43,336 bases of DNA from positions 1 through 43,336 of the forward strand of contig SSEL01000028.1 in the NCBI GenBank assembly GCA_008012315.1, read 5' to 3'. Below are positions 27,264-36,809 of this stretch, one piece after another. The position numbers and the translations under genes were made by a program. Each line of letters starts with the position of its first letter. Positions within the stretch are counted from its first letter, which is position 1. The notes beneath the pieces were generated by a model. That model made no database searches, had not been told where the DNA came from, and was given only the letters and a program-made list of their open reading frames with translations. Source of the DNA: Rhodospirillaceae bacterium. Lineage in GTDB: Bacteria > Pseudomonadota > Alphaproteobacteria > Dongiales > Dongiaceae.

Positions 27264-28685
27264 TCAGTTGCGCGTCAGTTGCCGCTGCAGGATCTCGAAC
27301 AGGCGAAGATTGCTGCTCTGGGCGACATTGAACCGCATGAAGCCGGCGCAGCTCCGGCTGACGCTGAACACATCGCCTGGCGCCAGGACGATATCGTGTT
27401 GCAAGGCGGCTTTCGCAAGGGCGGCTGAGTCATGCCCCGCTGAGACATATTCTTCCGGCAGGCGCATCCACAGGAACATGCCTTCGCCCGGTTGGAGCCA
27501 CGGGGTGAAGCCGCAAGCTTCCAGCCGCCTTTGGCATTGCGCCATGGCCTGGCGCAGGCGGCGGCGGATGGTCTCGACATGTTTGCGATAGCTGCCATCG
27601 ACCAGCAGCCGGTGCACGAGCTGCGCGGAGGCGTCGTTGTTGCCGAAACTCGTCGCCAGCTTGAGATCGGTCAGGGCCGCCAGGCGGTCCGGCTGTGCGG
27701 CGATGAAGCCGCAGCGGATCGCTGCCGAGAGCGTCTTGGAAAAGCTGCCGAGATAGATCACTCGGCGCAACTGGTCGAGCGAGGCGAGGCGTGGTCCCGG
27801 ATGTTCCTGGAAGTCGAGGAAGATGTCGTCCTCGATGATGAGGAAATCATGCGCCTCCGCCAGTTGCAGCAGGCGATGCGCGGCGGCCGGGCTGAGCAGG
27901 CCGCCGGTCGGATTATGCAGCGCCGCATTGGTGAGATAGAGCTTCGGCCGGTATTGCGTGGCCAGTTGCGTCATCCGGTCGAGATCGGGACCATCCGGCC
28001 GGCGCGGCACGCCGACGACCTCGACCCGGTGGCAGCGCAGATTGGCGAGGAAGTTGAAATAGCAGGGATCGTCCACCAGCACGGTATCGCCCGGCTGCAG
28101 CAGATAGCGATGCACCAGGTCGATCGCCTGGGTGCCGCTATCGGTCAGCATGATCATGCCGGGCTCGGTGGGGATGTCGATGGCGGCGAGCCGGCGGCTC
28201 AGTTGCTGGCGCAGCGGCGCATAGCCGAGCGGCTGGCCATATTCCAGCAACTGGCTCTGCGCCGTACCCGCCAGTTGGCGCAGCGCACGGCGCAGCTGCT
28301 CTTCATTCATCCAGCTTTGCGGCAGCCAGCCGCAACCCGGCTTCTGCATCCTGCCATCGACCGTCAGGGCCTGGCGCATGATCCAGATCGGATCGATCGC
28401 CTGTTCGCGCTGATCCGCCGCCTCGCTGAGATCGAGGGCGGGACGCTGGCCGGCGACGAAAAAGCCGGAGGCCGGACGGGAGATCAGATAGCCCTGGGCC
28501 ACCAGCCGGTCATAGGCCTCGATCACGGTGAACTTGCTGACCCCTGCCATGCCGGCAAGATGGCGGATCGAGGGCAGGCGCACGCCCGGCAGCAGGCGCC
28601 GCTGGTCGATCCGCTCGGCGATGGCCTGGGTGAGCTGATCGATCAGGGGACGATCCTTGCCCCGGTCCAATGTCAATTCCAGCAT
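27264..28685 (-). CDS. MocR-family regulator (GntR HTH fused to aminotransferase domain)
   Basis: A 473-residue chimera. Residues 1-75 form a GntR winged helix ([33 protein letters not shown]). The rest is a fold-type I aminotransferase-like domain with the PLP lysine in [16 protein letters not shown] and the [12 protein letters not shown] and [14 protein letters not shown] regions. Such proteins use PLP or an aldimine as the sensor. It faces an EamA-type exporter gene, with a perfect palindrome between them, so it most likely controls that transporter and itself. GTCAGTTGC is repeated three times at its 3' end (27245-27282). Confidence 0.93.
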   Translation of the reverse strand: MLELTLDRGKDRPLIDQLTQAIAERIDQRRLLPGVRLPSIRHLAGMAGVSKFTVIEAYDRLVAQGYLISRPASGFFVAGQRPALDLSEAADQREQAIDPIWIMRQALTVDGRMQKPGCGWLPQSWMNEEQLRRALRQLAGTAQSQLLEYGQPLGYAPLRQQLSRRLAAIDIPTEPGMIMLTDSGTQAIDLVHRYLLQPGDTVLVDDPCYFNFLANLRCHRVEVVGVPRRPDGPDLDRMTQLATQYRPKLYLTNAALHNPTGGLLSPAAAHRLLQLAEAHDFLIIEDDIFLDFQEHPGPRLASLDQLRRVIYLGSFSKTLSAAIRCGFIAAQPDRLAALTDLKLATSFGNNDASAQLVHRLLVDGSYRKHVETIRRRLRQAMAQCQRRLEACGFTPWLQPGEGMFLWMRLPEEYVSAGHDSAALAKAALQHDIVLAPGDVFSVSRSCAGFMRFNVAQSSNLRLFEILQRQLTRN

Positions 28686-28756
28686 GGCGGTCCGTTCCTT
28701 GGAGAGGACAGGATTGTAGCGGAAACCGGCCGGCTGCTCCTTGTCAAATCGCCAAA

Positions 28757-28782
28757 CTGTACCGGTCCAGTTACCGGTACAG
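28757..28782. promoter_or_regulatory. Palindromic operator, probable MocR-binding site
   Basis: CTGTACCGGT (28757-28766) and ACCGGTACAG (28773-28782) form a perfect 10-bp inverted repeat with a 6-bp spacer. ACCGGT also recurs as a direct repeat. It is the only strong symmetry in the 182-bp divergent gap. Confidence 0.65.
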
Positions 28783-28867
28783 CGTCAGGCCGTTCCGGGT
28801 CGCCGACCCTGTCGGGCCGGTCGACGTCCAGGCTATCTGGGGCAATGCATCAGACCAGGAGCGAGCC

Positions 28868-29794
28868 TTGCCTCACGATAATGAATCCCGACATGCAGAT
28901 GCGCAGGATATTTGGGCCGGGCTGGCCTTTGGTTTCGTCGGCTGCGCCATCTTTGCGGGCTCCCTGCCGGCAACCCGCCTGGCGGTCAGCGCCTTCGATC
29001 CCGTCCTGGTGACCGCTGGCCGTGCCGTCATCGCCGGTTTGCTGAGCGCCGGGCTGCTGGCCTGGCGGCGCCAGGCCTGGCCGGATCTGCGGCTCTGGGG
29101 GCGGCTGGTCATCGTCGCGATCGGCGTGGTGGTGGGGTTTCCGCTGTTCAGCGCCTATGCCGTCCAACTGGTGCCGGCGACCCATGGGATCGTGTTTGTC
29201 GGCTTGTTGCCGATGATGACGGCGATGGCGGCCGTCTGGCGCGGCGGCGAACGGCCGAAGCCGCTTTTCTGGCTCTTTGCCATCGCCGGCGGCCTGATCA
29301 TCCTCGGCTATGCCCTGATCCAGGGCTGGCGCGACGGGCATGCCCTGCGGTTACAGCCGGCCGATTTCGACATGTTGCTGGCGGTGGCGCTGTGCGGCCT
29401 TGGTTATGCCGAGGGCGCGGTGCTGGCGCGCCGGCTGGGCTCCTGGCAGGTGATCTGCTGGGCGCTCGTCCTTGCGTTGCCGGTCATGCTGCCGCTTTTC
29501 GCCTGGCTCTGGCTGGAGACCGGGGAAAGCCTGGCGGGTCTCGCCGATGCCGGCGCGGGACCATTGCTGGGCTTTGCCTATGTCTGCCTCTTCAGCATGT
29601 TTATCGGCTTCTTCTTCTGGTATCACGGGCTGAAACTGGGCGGCATCGCCCGGGTGGGCCAGTTGCAACTCATCCAAGGCTTCCTCGGTTTCGGCCTGGC
29701 CGCCCTCATCCTCGGCGAAGCGGTGCCGCCAGCCGCGCTGATCGCCGTGGGCCTGATCGTCTGCTGCATCTTCGGCGCGCGCAAATTCGCCTGA
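28868..29794 (+). CDS. EamA/DMT-family transporter
   Basis: A 308-residue membrane protein with ten hydrophobic segments in two EamA halves (first GLAFGFVGCAIFAGSLPATRLA; second ADFDMLLAVALCGLGYAEGAVLA). Members export amino acids or metabolites; the substrate is unknown. I chose TTG 28868 (LPHDNESRHADAQD) because CAGGAGCG lies about eight bases upstream and the reading up to 28670 crosses the operator and has no membrane-protein character. Regulated presumably by the divergent MocR protein. Confidence 0.88.
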   Translation: MPHDNESRHADAQDIWAGLAFGFVGCAIFAGSLPATRLAVSAFDPVLVTAGRAVIAGLLSAGLLAWRRQAWPDLRLWGRLVIVAIGVVVGFPLFSAYAVQLVPATHGIVFVGLLPMMTAMAAVWRGGERPKPLFWLFAIAGGLIILGYALIQGWRDGHALRLQPADFDMLLAVALCGLGYAEGAVLARRLGSWQVICWALVLALPVMLPLFAWLWLETGESLAGLADAGAGPLLGFAYVCLFSMFIGFFFWYHGLKLGGIARVGQLQLIQGFLGFGLAALILGEAVPPAALIAVGLIVCCIFGARKFA

Positions 29795-29910
29795 TGGACC
29801 AATCCGGCTTGTCTTGGCGGTTTTTGGGCTTGTCTGTTTTTTTAGGGCTCGGCGGTTTTCGGGGGAGATATGCCCCTAATGCGGTTGCGCCTTTGGGGCG
29901 CCGGCAGTAA

Positions 29911-31188
<1,278 letters not shown>

Positions 31189-31213
31189 ACGCTGTCAGTC
31201 ACCGATTGTCGCC

Positions 31214-31243
31214 GAAGGGCCGGGGCCAAAAAACCGGCCCTTC
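31214..31243 (+). terminator. Terminator of the aspartate aminotransferase gene
   Basis: GAAGGGCCGG (31214-31223) and CCGGCCCTTC (31234-31243) around a 10-nt loop; ACGTTTTCG follows. Confidence 0.7.
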
Positions 31244-31327
31244 ACGTTTTCGTGACTTGTCAGAGTAACGATAGGCTTCCCATTTTTAAGTAGCTGCGCG
31301 ACAACGTTTTTATGAAGGACTGACCCC

Positions 31328-32299
31328 ATGTTCATCCGGGTTCCGCGCGGCTGGGAAATCCCAGATTCGCAAGCCACTCCCGAAACCGTCTATCTCCATC
31401 GCCGCCGCTTTCTGACCGGGATGGTCGCGGGCGGATTGGCCGGCTCGGCCTTGCCCGGCCTCCTGGCGCGTTCCGCGCGGGCCGATGAGGCAGATCCCTC
31501 GGCCGGGCTCTATCCGGCGAAGCCCAATCCGGCCTATCAATTGGACGGGCCGATGACACCGGCGCAACTGGCGACCCATTACAACAACTACTATGAATTC
31601 GGCGATTCGAAGGACATTGCAGCGGCTGCCCAGAAACTGCCGATCCGGCCCTGGAGCATCACCATCGACGGCATGGTGGAAAAGCCGCAGACCATCGCCA
31701 TCGACGACCTGCTGAAGGCGATGCCGCTGGAAGAGCGCCTCTATCGCCACCGCTGCGTCGAGGCCTGGTCGATGGCCGTACCTTGGAGCGGCTTTCCGCT
31801 GAAAGCGCTGGTTGCTTTCGCCAAACCCTCGGCCGGCGCGAAATATCTGCGCTTCGAAAGCTTCAGCAATCCCGATCTGGCGCCGGGGCAGACGGCCGAT
31901 TGGTATCCCTGGCCCTATATCGAAGGCGTCACCTTGGAAGAGGCGACCAATGAGCTCGCCTTCATCTCGACCGGTCTTTACGGCAAGCCGCTGCCGAAAC
32001 AGAACGGCGCGCCGATTCGCCTGACCTTGCCGTGGAAATACGGGTTCAAATCCGGCAAGGGCATCGTCCGCATCACCTTCACCGATGAACGCCCGCATAC
32101 CTTCTGGGAAGCGATCCAGTCATCGGAATACGGCTTCTGGGCCAATGTGAATCCGGATGTGCCGCATCCCCGCTGGAGCCAGGCCAGTGAACGCGATCTC
32201 GGCACCGGCGAACAGCGGCCGACCAAGCTTTTCAACGGCTATGCCGAACAGGTTGCGGCACTTTACACCAACCTGCAGAGCGAGGAGCTGTACAAATAG
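31328..32299 (+). CDS. msrP: Periplasmic methionine sulfoxide reductase catalytic subunit MsrP
   Basis: A molybdopterin-containing reductase (formerly YedY) that repairs oxidised methionine in periplasmic proteins; 323 residues. The Tat signal is HRRRFLTGMVAGGLAGSALPG at about 24, with ARSARADEA as a likely cleavage region. The molybdenum-ligand Cys is in YRHRCVEAWSMAVPWSG (about 143). WKYGFKSGKGIVRI and WANVNPDVPHPRWSQASER are further family motifs. The heme membrane partner MsrQ is normally the next gene; here the next gene is an AI-2E permease after a strong terminator, so the electron donor is not local. Confidence 0.95.
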   Translation: MFIRVPRGWEIPDSQATPETVYLHRRRFLTGMVAGGLAGSALPGLLARSARADEADPSAGLYPAKPNPAYQLDGPMTPAQLATHYNNYYEFGDSKDIAAAAQKLPIRPWSITIDGMVEKPQTIAIDDLLKAMPLEERLYRHRCVEAWSMAVPWSGFPLKALVAFAKPSAGAKYLRFESFSNPDLAPGQTADWYPWPYIEGVTLEEATNELAFISTGLYGKPLPKQNGAPIRLTLPWKYGFKSGKGIVRITFTDERPHTFWEAIQSSEYGFWANVNPDVPHPRWSQASERDLGTGEQRPTKLFNGYAEQVAALYTNLQSEELYK

Positions 32300-32325
32300 A
32301 GGTTCGAAACCGGCCCTCATCCATC

Positions 32326-32353
32326 AGGCAGGCCAGTCGGCCTGCCTTTTTTC
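32326..32353 (+). terminator. Strong intrinsic terminator after msrP
   Basis: AGGCAGGCC (32326-32334), AGTC loop, GGCCTGCCT (32339-32347), then a run of T. Confidence 0.92.
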
Positions 32354-32504
32354 TGCGGCCGCTCGTGCCTGATGTCACGCTATACTATGCCAGTTCGACC
32401 GGGTCTCTCGACCCGCCGGTGACGCGAGGGTGGCATCCCGACAACGGATGACGAACCCGCCTCTCAATGCTCTTGCTGCCCGTTGCATTATGCCGGAGGC
32501 TATC

Positions 32505-33662
32505 GTGATATCACGCCCGTCCTTAGATCTGGTCCGTCACGTCCTGGTCGTGCTGGTGATCAGCCTCATGATCGCCGGCAGTCTATGGGTCATGCGCCCT
32601 TTCCTGCCGGCATTGATCTGGGCGACCATGATCGTGGTCGCTACCTGGCCGCTGCTGCTCAAGGTGCAGGAAATCTTGGGCGGCCAGCGGATCTGCGGCG
32701 CCATCGTCATGACACTGGCCATGTTGCTGGTGATCGTATTGCCCTTCACGGCCGCTATCCTGACGCTGCTGGAACATGCAGGGACGATCGGCCGAATAGT
32801 GACGGGGCTGCCGACCTATAGCCTGCCGCCGCCGCCTGATTGGTTGCAGGACATCCCCTTGATTGGCGGACGGGCCCAAGCGAAGTGGCAGGAGCTTTCG
32901 GCTGCCGGACCCGGCAGCCTGCTCGCGCATCTTCAGCCTTACGCGGCTCAAATCCTCAACTGGATCTGGGCCAAAATCGGTTCGGTCAGCATCCTCCTCG
33001 TTCATCTGCTGCTGACATTGATCATTGTGGCCATCCTTTATGCCCGGGGTGAGATCGCGGGGCTCGCCGTCATCCGCTTCGCCCGCCGCCTTAGCGACGA
33101 TCGGGGCGAATTTGCCGTGCGCCTGGGCGGGCAGGCGATCAGGGCCGTCGCCCTTGGCATTGTCGTCACGGCGATCGTGCAGTCGCTGCTGGGGGGTATC
33201 GGTCTATGGGTTACGGGTGTGCCTTATGCCGCCCTGCTCACCGCCATGATGATGTTGTTGTGTATCGCCCAGGTCGGCCCCTTCCTGCCGCTGATCGGCG
33301 GCGTTGCCTGGTTGTACTGGCAGGGTGAAGATATTTGGGCGACCGCTTTGATCGGCTGGACGATCCTCGTCGGCATGCTCGACAATGTCATGCGACCTCT
33401 GTTGATCAGACGCGGCGCACACCTGCCGCTACTCCTCATCCTCTGTGGCGTGGTCGGTGGCATGTTCGCCTTCGGCTTGGTCGGCCTCTTCGTCGGCCCG
33501 GTGGTCCTCGCGGTCACTTATACTTTGCTTCAGGCCTGGATAAACGAGACAGGGAATAACCCGCGATCGATTTCCGATCGAACGCAGGTCGAGCATCTTG
33601 CGGACCCGCAGCAGGTTAATATGCCGGTTGCGCCCGGCTCGACAACCGGCCCCGCCCAGTGA
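32505..33662 (+). CDS. AI-2E family transporter, YdiK-like
   Basis: A membrane protein of about 385 residues. Early helices (VRHVLVVLVISLMIAGSLWVM, PALIWATMIVVATWPLLL) and the tail region PLLIRRGAHLPLLLILCGVVGG match the YdiK branch of the AI-2E permease family. About eight hydrophobic segments. I chose GTG 32505 because GGAGG sits six bases upstream; the longer readings from 32430 or ATG 32490 lack a ribosome site. The last 35 residues are polar. It is a paralogue, not a duplicate, of the permease at 11076. Substrate unknown. Confidence 0.87.
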   Translation: MISRPSLDLVRHVLVVLVISLMIAGSLWVMRPFLPALIWATMIVVATWPLLLKVQEILGGQRICGAIVMTLAMLLVIVLPFTAAILTLLEHAGTIGRIVTGLPTYSLPPPPDWLQDIPLIGGRAQAKWQELSAAGPGSLLAHLQPYAAQILNWIWAKIGSVSILLVHLLLTLIIVAILYARGEIAGLAVIRFARRLSDDRGEFAVRLGGQAIRAVALGIVVTAIVQSLLGGIGLWVTGVPYAALLTAMMMLLCIAQVGPFLPLIGGVAWLYWQGEDIWATALIGWTILVGMLDNVMRPLLIRRGAHLPLLLILCGVVGGMFAFGLVGLFVGPVVLAVTYTLLQAWINETGNNPRSISDRTQVEHLADPQQVNMPVAPGSTTGPAQ

Positions 33663-33769
33663 CGAAGGAGAGATCACTTTTATTGCAGCGCCCCGGACAT
33701 CTGGATGGTTTCAGCCTCGGCGGATCCGGAGGCTGCCTGTCACTCCCGCCGGCCGATGCAGATCGGCCA

Positions 33770-33970
33770 AGAAAAAACCCCCGGCCAACGGTCGGGGGCA
33801 AGTTAAACAGGGAGGCTTTACGTCTGGGAGACGTAGGATCCGAAGACCCTCTATCCGGGCGTTGCACCCGAATACACATGGAAGCCAGAGGCTTCCCACA
33901 CCGCAAAGAACACAGCCCCGCAAGGCTAGTTCCTTGCCAAAAAGCAAGTTGTTGCAAAAACGCCACAGAC
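33770..33970 (-). ncRNA. Candidate structured small RNA, minus strand
   Basis: The gap 33663-34276 has no convincing gene. Its left part carries a series of hairpins ending in a terminator that works only on the minus strand. Read 5' to 3' on that strand: GCAAGG/CCTTGC (around 33935-33918), GGAAGCC-TCT-GGCTTCC (33895-33879), CGGG/CCCG (around 33870-33856), TACGTCT-CCC-AGACGTA (33835-33819), then the terminator. Loops and linkers carry CUCCC motifs (UCUCCCAG, GCCUCCCUG), similar to anti-Shine-Dalgarno loops described in alphaproteobacterial sRNAs. I cannot locate a promoter, so the 5' end is a guess. The right part of the gap (34000-34270) shows only AT-rich sequence with a T8 run near 34072. 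Confidence 0.4.
33772..33798 (-). terminator. Intrinsic terminator on the minus strand
   Basis: On the minus strand CCCCCGACC (33798-33790), GTT loop, GGCCGGGGG (33786-33778), then TTTTTT (33777-33772). One A-C mismatch in a 9-bp stem. Nothing annotated on the minus strand ends here. Confidence 0.8.
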
Positions 33971-34276
33971 TTGTTGCTAAATCACACGTTGACAGAATAA
34001 GAAAATCGCGAACCGCCACCAGAAAGAAAATCACAGGCGGCCCATGCATGCGCCGCATGGCTTGAAAATCGTTTTTTTTCAATATCTTAAGCGGAAAGCC
34101 GGTCCCGTGTTTAAGGTTGGTAAATGCAGGATCATGGCGTTTTTTGCATGGTATTTTAGGTATTGCCACCTGGGTATCGACGGGACCCGACCACGACTCG
34201 GGCTTGAAATCGCGCCGACTCGGGCGACATGGAGCTGCGCGGCGCGAAAAAGCCGCGCCACTGTCTGGAGCCATGA

Positions 34277-34531
34277 ATGATCTATTTGCTCGCCATTTTC
34301 CTGCCGCCCTTGGCTTTGCTGCTCTACGGCCGGGTCTTCCAGGCGCTGTTCAATCTGCTGATCTGCATCGCCGCTTTGGTAACGGGCTTCATCTGGCTCT
34401 TCCTGGCCGGCGGGCCGGGCCTGGTGATCTGGTCCATCGCCGTCATCCATGCGGTGCTGGTGATCAATTCGGTCAAGCAGGATCGCCGGGCACGGATGAT
34501 CGCCGCCGCCTCGATGCGCCAGCCGCAATAG
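34277..34531 (+). CDS. Small two-helix membrane protein
   Basis: An 84-residue protein with two hydrophobic helices (IYLLAIFLPPLALLLYG and about LVTGFIWLFLAGGPGLVIWS onward) and a basic tail (KQDRRARMIAAASM). The start FLPPLALLLYGRVFQALFNLLI resembles the opening of Pmp3/YqaE proteins (LLPPLAVFL..GQAILNLIL), but it is longer and the match is only partial. GGAG lies six bases before ATG 34277. A GCGCGGC/GCCGCGC hairpin (34237-34258) sits just upstream. Function unknown. Confidence 0.7.
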   Translation: MIYLLAIFLPPLALLLYGRVFQALFNLLICIAALVTGFIWLFLAGGPGLVIWSIAVIHAVLVINSVKQDRRARMIAAASMRQPQ

Positions 34532-34558
34532 CCAGCCGCAACTGAGTGCGCCAAGCAA

Positions 34559-34584
34559 AAGCCCCGGCGGGCCGGCCGGGGCTT
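34559..34584. terminator. Terminator between the small membrane protein and the Rieske gene
   Basis: AAGCCCCGGC (34559-34568) and GCCGGGGCTT (34575-34584). The minus strand has TTTT after the stem, so it suits the Rieske oxygenase gene ending at 34611 and may serve both convergent genes. Confidence 0.75.
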
Positions 34585-34610
34585 CACTGTGCTCGATCCG
34601 TGGTGACGCT

Positions 34611-35849
34611 TCAGTTGCCGTTGCGCTTTGCCGCCGCCGACAGTTCCGCATCCCGCTGCCGCAACGTGCCGGCCGCCGGCGCCTTCGGCGAGGTGGCGAT
34701 GGGGCAGACCGCGCGGATGCGGTCGTGGAAATCCTTCAAGGCGATTTCATAAGATGAGAGCGGCCCGGCCTCATAGCCGCGCGACCCGATGCCGAGCTGA
34801 ACGCGTTCGCAGAGCTCGCGGTCTTCGGCGCCGACCTGGCGGTTGATGCGTCCGTTGAGGTAGCGCAGCACCTTCTGCTCGCGATTCTCATCCGGCCGGC
34901 GATAGACCGGATAGCGCACGACACAGGTTTCGGCGCCGCGCGGCAGGATCTGGAACACATCCATGCTATCGGGATAGATGTCGATGCCGATATTGGGCGG
35001 CAGGGTGAAGAAGTACCAGGTGCGGCGGGTCTCCTCGGGAAGATCGAGCAGCACTTCCGGCGCCATCTGCTGATAGAAGCGCTCGACCCAATTGGGCGAC
35101 GGCTTATCCTTCAGCACGCTCTTGCTGCCGGCGACGCCGTGGACATTGATGAAGCCCTGCAGGTCATTGTCCAGCATCCGGTGATAGCCGGGATGGCCGA
35201 GCGGGATGTGATAGTTCTCCAGATTATTGTCGACGCCGACCTTCCAGTTGCACTGCCAGACATCGGTCCAGGGCTCGTCCACCGGCACCATCTCTTCCAG
35301 CCGGTATTCGGCGACCAGGTCGACATAATCGCCCCACATCTCCTTCAGGCTGGGCCCGCCGGGAATGACGCGAATGAAGACCATGCCCAGGACGACTTCC
35401 AGCTCAACCGGCTTCAGGCCGAATTCCTGCTTGTCGAGGCCGGGGAAGGTATCTTCGGCCGGCACGCCGGCCAGGCTGCCGTCGAAATTATACGACCAGG
35501 CATGATAGGGGCAGACTAGGCGATGCTTGCAGGTGCCGCTGCCGTCGAGCAGCTTGGCGCCGCGATGGCGGCAGACATTCATGAAGGCGCGCAGGCTCTT
35601 GTCCTTGCCGCGCATCACGATGATCGAATCGCGCATCAGATCCAGCGTGGCGAAGTCGCCGGGATTCTTCACCTGGTTGATGTGGCAGACGAACTGCCAG
35701 GAGGGCAGGATCAGGCGTTCATATTCCAGCTCGATCAGCTCGGCATTGCGATAGGTCCAGGCAGGCAAGGCACGCGGCAGACCGTTTCCCTGGTTCTGAA
35801 GATTGGCGGGGGTGGTGATGTTGGTCGTTACTGCCTGCGTTGCCGTCAT
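34611..35849 (-). CDS. Rieske non-heme iron oxygenase, alpha subunit
   Basis: A 412-residue ring-hydroxylating-type oxygenase. The Rieske [2Fe-2S] ligands are CRH (about 92) and CPYH (about 113) in CRHRGAKLLDGSG..LVCPYHAWSY. The mononuclear iron site is in VDNNLENYHIPLGHPGYH (about 215). Related groups include choline/carnitine monooxygenases and N-demethylases as well as aromatic dioxygenases, so the substrate is open. No ferredoxin, reductase or beta subunit gene is adjacent, so electrons come from elsewhere. It follows a TetR gene by 63 bp on the same strand and is probably cotranscribed and repressed by it. Confidence 0.88.
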   Translation of the reverse strand: MTATQAVTTNITTPANLQNQGNGLPRALPAWTYRNAELIELEYERLILPSWQFVCHINQVKNPGDFATLDLMRDSIIVMRGKDKSLRAFMNVCRHRGAKLLDGSGTCKHRLVCPYHAWSYNFDGSLAGVPAEDTFPGLDKQEFGLKPVELEVVLGMVFIRVIPGGPSLKEMWGDYVDLVAEYRLEEMVPVDEPWTDVWQCNWKVGVDNNLENYHIPLGHPGYHRMLDNDLQGFINVHGVAGSKSVLKDKPSPNWVERFYQQMAPEVLLDLPEETRRTWYFFTLPPNIGIDIYPDSMDVFQILPRGAETCVVRYPVYRRPDENREQKVLRYLNGRINRQVGAEDRELCERVQLGIGSRGYEAGPLSSYEIALKDFHDRIRAVCPIATSPKAPAAGTLRQRDAELSAAAKRNGN

Positions 35850-35912
35850 ATCCGATATCCCTTGTCGTACGCATCCGATTATCGTGTGAGCTGATGATCC
35901 GGTGGTCCGTGG

Positions 35913-36626
35913 TCAGTCCTGCTGCTGCCGCTCCGAGGCAGCTTGTGTGGCATTCGACGTGATGGCCGATGTGAATTCGTTGGGGAACAGGCCGGCGAGA
36001 TAGGCCTGCGCCATGCGGCGGGCACGCTGCCGGTCGAAAGTCTCGCCCGACACCATGATGTCCTGCCATTGGCCGTCGAGCAGCCCGGCAAGGCCGAGTG
36101 CGACAGCTTCGGCATCGAGATGGCGATAGCCGCCGGTCTCGATCACCTGGCGCACCAGACGGGTCAGGTCGTTCTGATAGGCGTTGTCCAAGGTGCCGAC
36201 CCGGTCGAGATAGACGCGGCGGGCCTGGGCCTCGCCCCAGAAAGCCGACCAGACCGAGACCCGGTCGGGATCGCTGACCTTGGGGTCGAGCGAGACATCG
36301 ATCAGCGCGCCCAAGGCGGCGACGGGATCCGGCCCGGCCTCGGTCAAGGCCTTGCGCCGGGCGATTTCGAAATCCTCCGCCACCAGGTCGAGTGCCGCGA
36401 CCAGCAGGGCTTCCTTGCTCTTGTAGTGCAGGATCACGGCGCCGACCGAGACGCCGGCCTCGGCCGCGACCCGCTGGACCGTGGTGCCGGACAGGCTGTG
36501 GCGCGCGATTGTCCGGATGGTCGCATCCAGGATCGCCGCATGGGTGCGCTCATGATTGCGCTGCGCGCCGGCGGCATTCCGGCGGCCGCTTCGCTCGATC
36601 CTATCCTGGTTAACCAGTGCCTGCAT
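35913..36626 (-). CDS. TetR/AcrR-family repressor (BetI-like)
   Basis: About 237 residues. The HTH is at about 25-70 (RTHAAILDATIRTIARHSLSG, VQRVAAEAGVSVGAVILHYKSKEALL). The C-terminal domain with SVWSAFWGEAQARRVYLD resembles BetI, the choline-responsive repressor. That fits a downstream Rieske oxygenase acting on a quaternary or methylated amine, but this is inference. ATG 36626 (MQALVNQDRI) is preferred because the longer reading to 36674 would start within the operator palindrome. Confidence 0.88.
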   Translation of the reverse strand: MQALVNQDRIERSGRRNAAGAQRNHERTHAAILDATIRTIARHSLSGTTVQRVAAEAGVSVGAVILHYKSKEALLVAALDLVAEDFEIARRKALTEAGPDPVAALGALIDVSLDPKVSDPDRVSVWSAFWGEAQARRVYLDRVGTLDNAYQNDLTRLVRQVIETGGYRHLDAEAVALGLAGLLDGQWQDIMVSGETFDRQRARRMAQAYLAGLFPNEFTSAITSNATQAASERQQQD

Positions 36627-36661
36627 GATTTTCCATTCGTTGAAATGGTTTAGATAATATA

Positions 36662-36704
36662 AATGAACGTTCATTCATTTAAAGCTCTCAACTCAAAAAG
36701 TCAA
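36662..36704 (-). promoter_or_regulatory. Promoter and palindromic operator of the TetR-Rieske operon
   Basis: AATGAACGTTCATT (36662-36675) is a perfect 14-bp palindrome. On the minus strand TTGACT (36704-36699) and TAAATG (36681-36676), 17 bp apart, form a plausible promoter ending right at the palindrome, so a bound TetR dimer would block transcription start. Confidence 0.65.
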
Positions 36705-36729
36705 GCCGCGAGACCGGCCAGGCAAGCGA

Positions 36730-36758
36730 AAGGCGACCACCGGAAGCAGTCGCCTTTA
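36730..36758. terminator. Hairpin downstream of the LysR gene
   Basis: AAAGGCGAC (36730-36738) and GTCGCCTTT (36750-36758). It is 52 bp beyond the LysR stop on the minus strand; T-runs are short. Confidence 0.5.
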
Positions 36759-36809
36759 TAAAGATCTGGTTATTTCAGCCGGTTAGATCTGAGCCGGGAT
36801 TGATGTTGA

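Noticed and set aside
27245..27282. Three GTCAGTTGC repeats near the MocR stop, as a CRISPR or iteron array
   Set aside because: Units are nine bases with irregular spacing and partly coding; too small and irregular for either.
28713..28747. TTGACA and TACAAT on the minus strand as the MocR gene promoter
   Set aside because: The boxes are 23 bp apart, outside the normal 16-18 bp spacing.
34037..34079. Hairpin CCATGC/GCATGG with a T8 run, as a plus-strand terminator
   Set aside because: The T-run begins about 12 nt after the stem, too far for an intrinsic terminator, and no plus-strand gene needs it.
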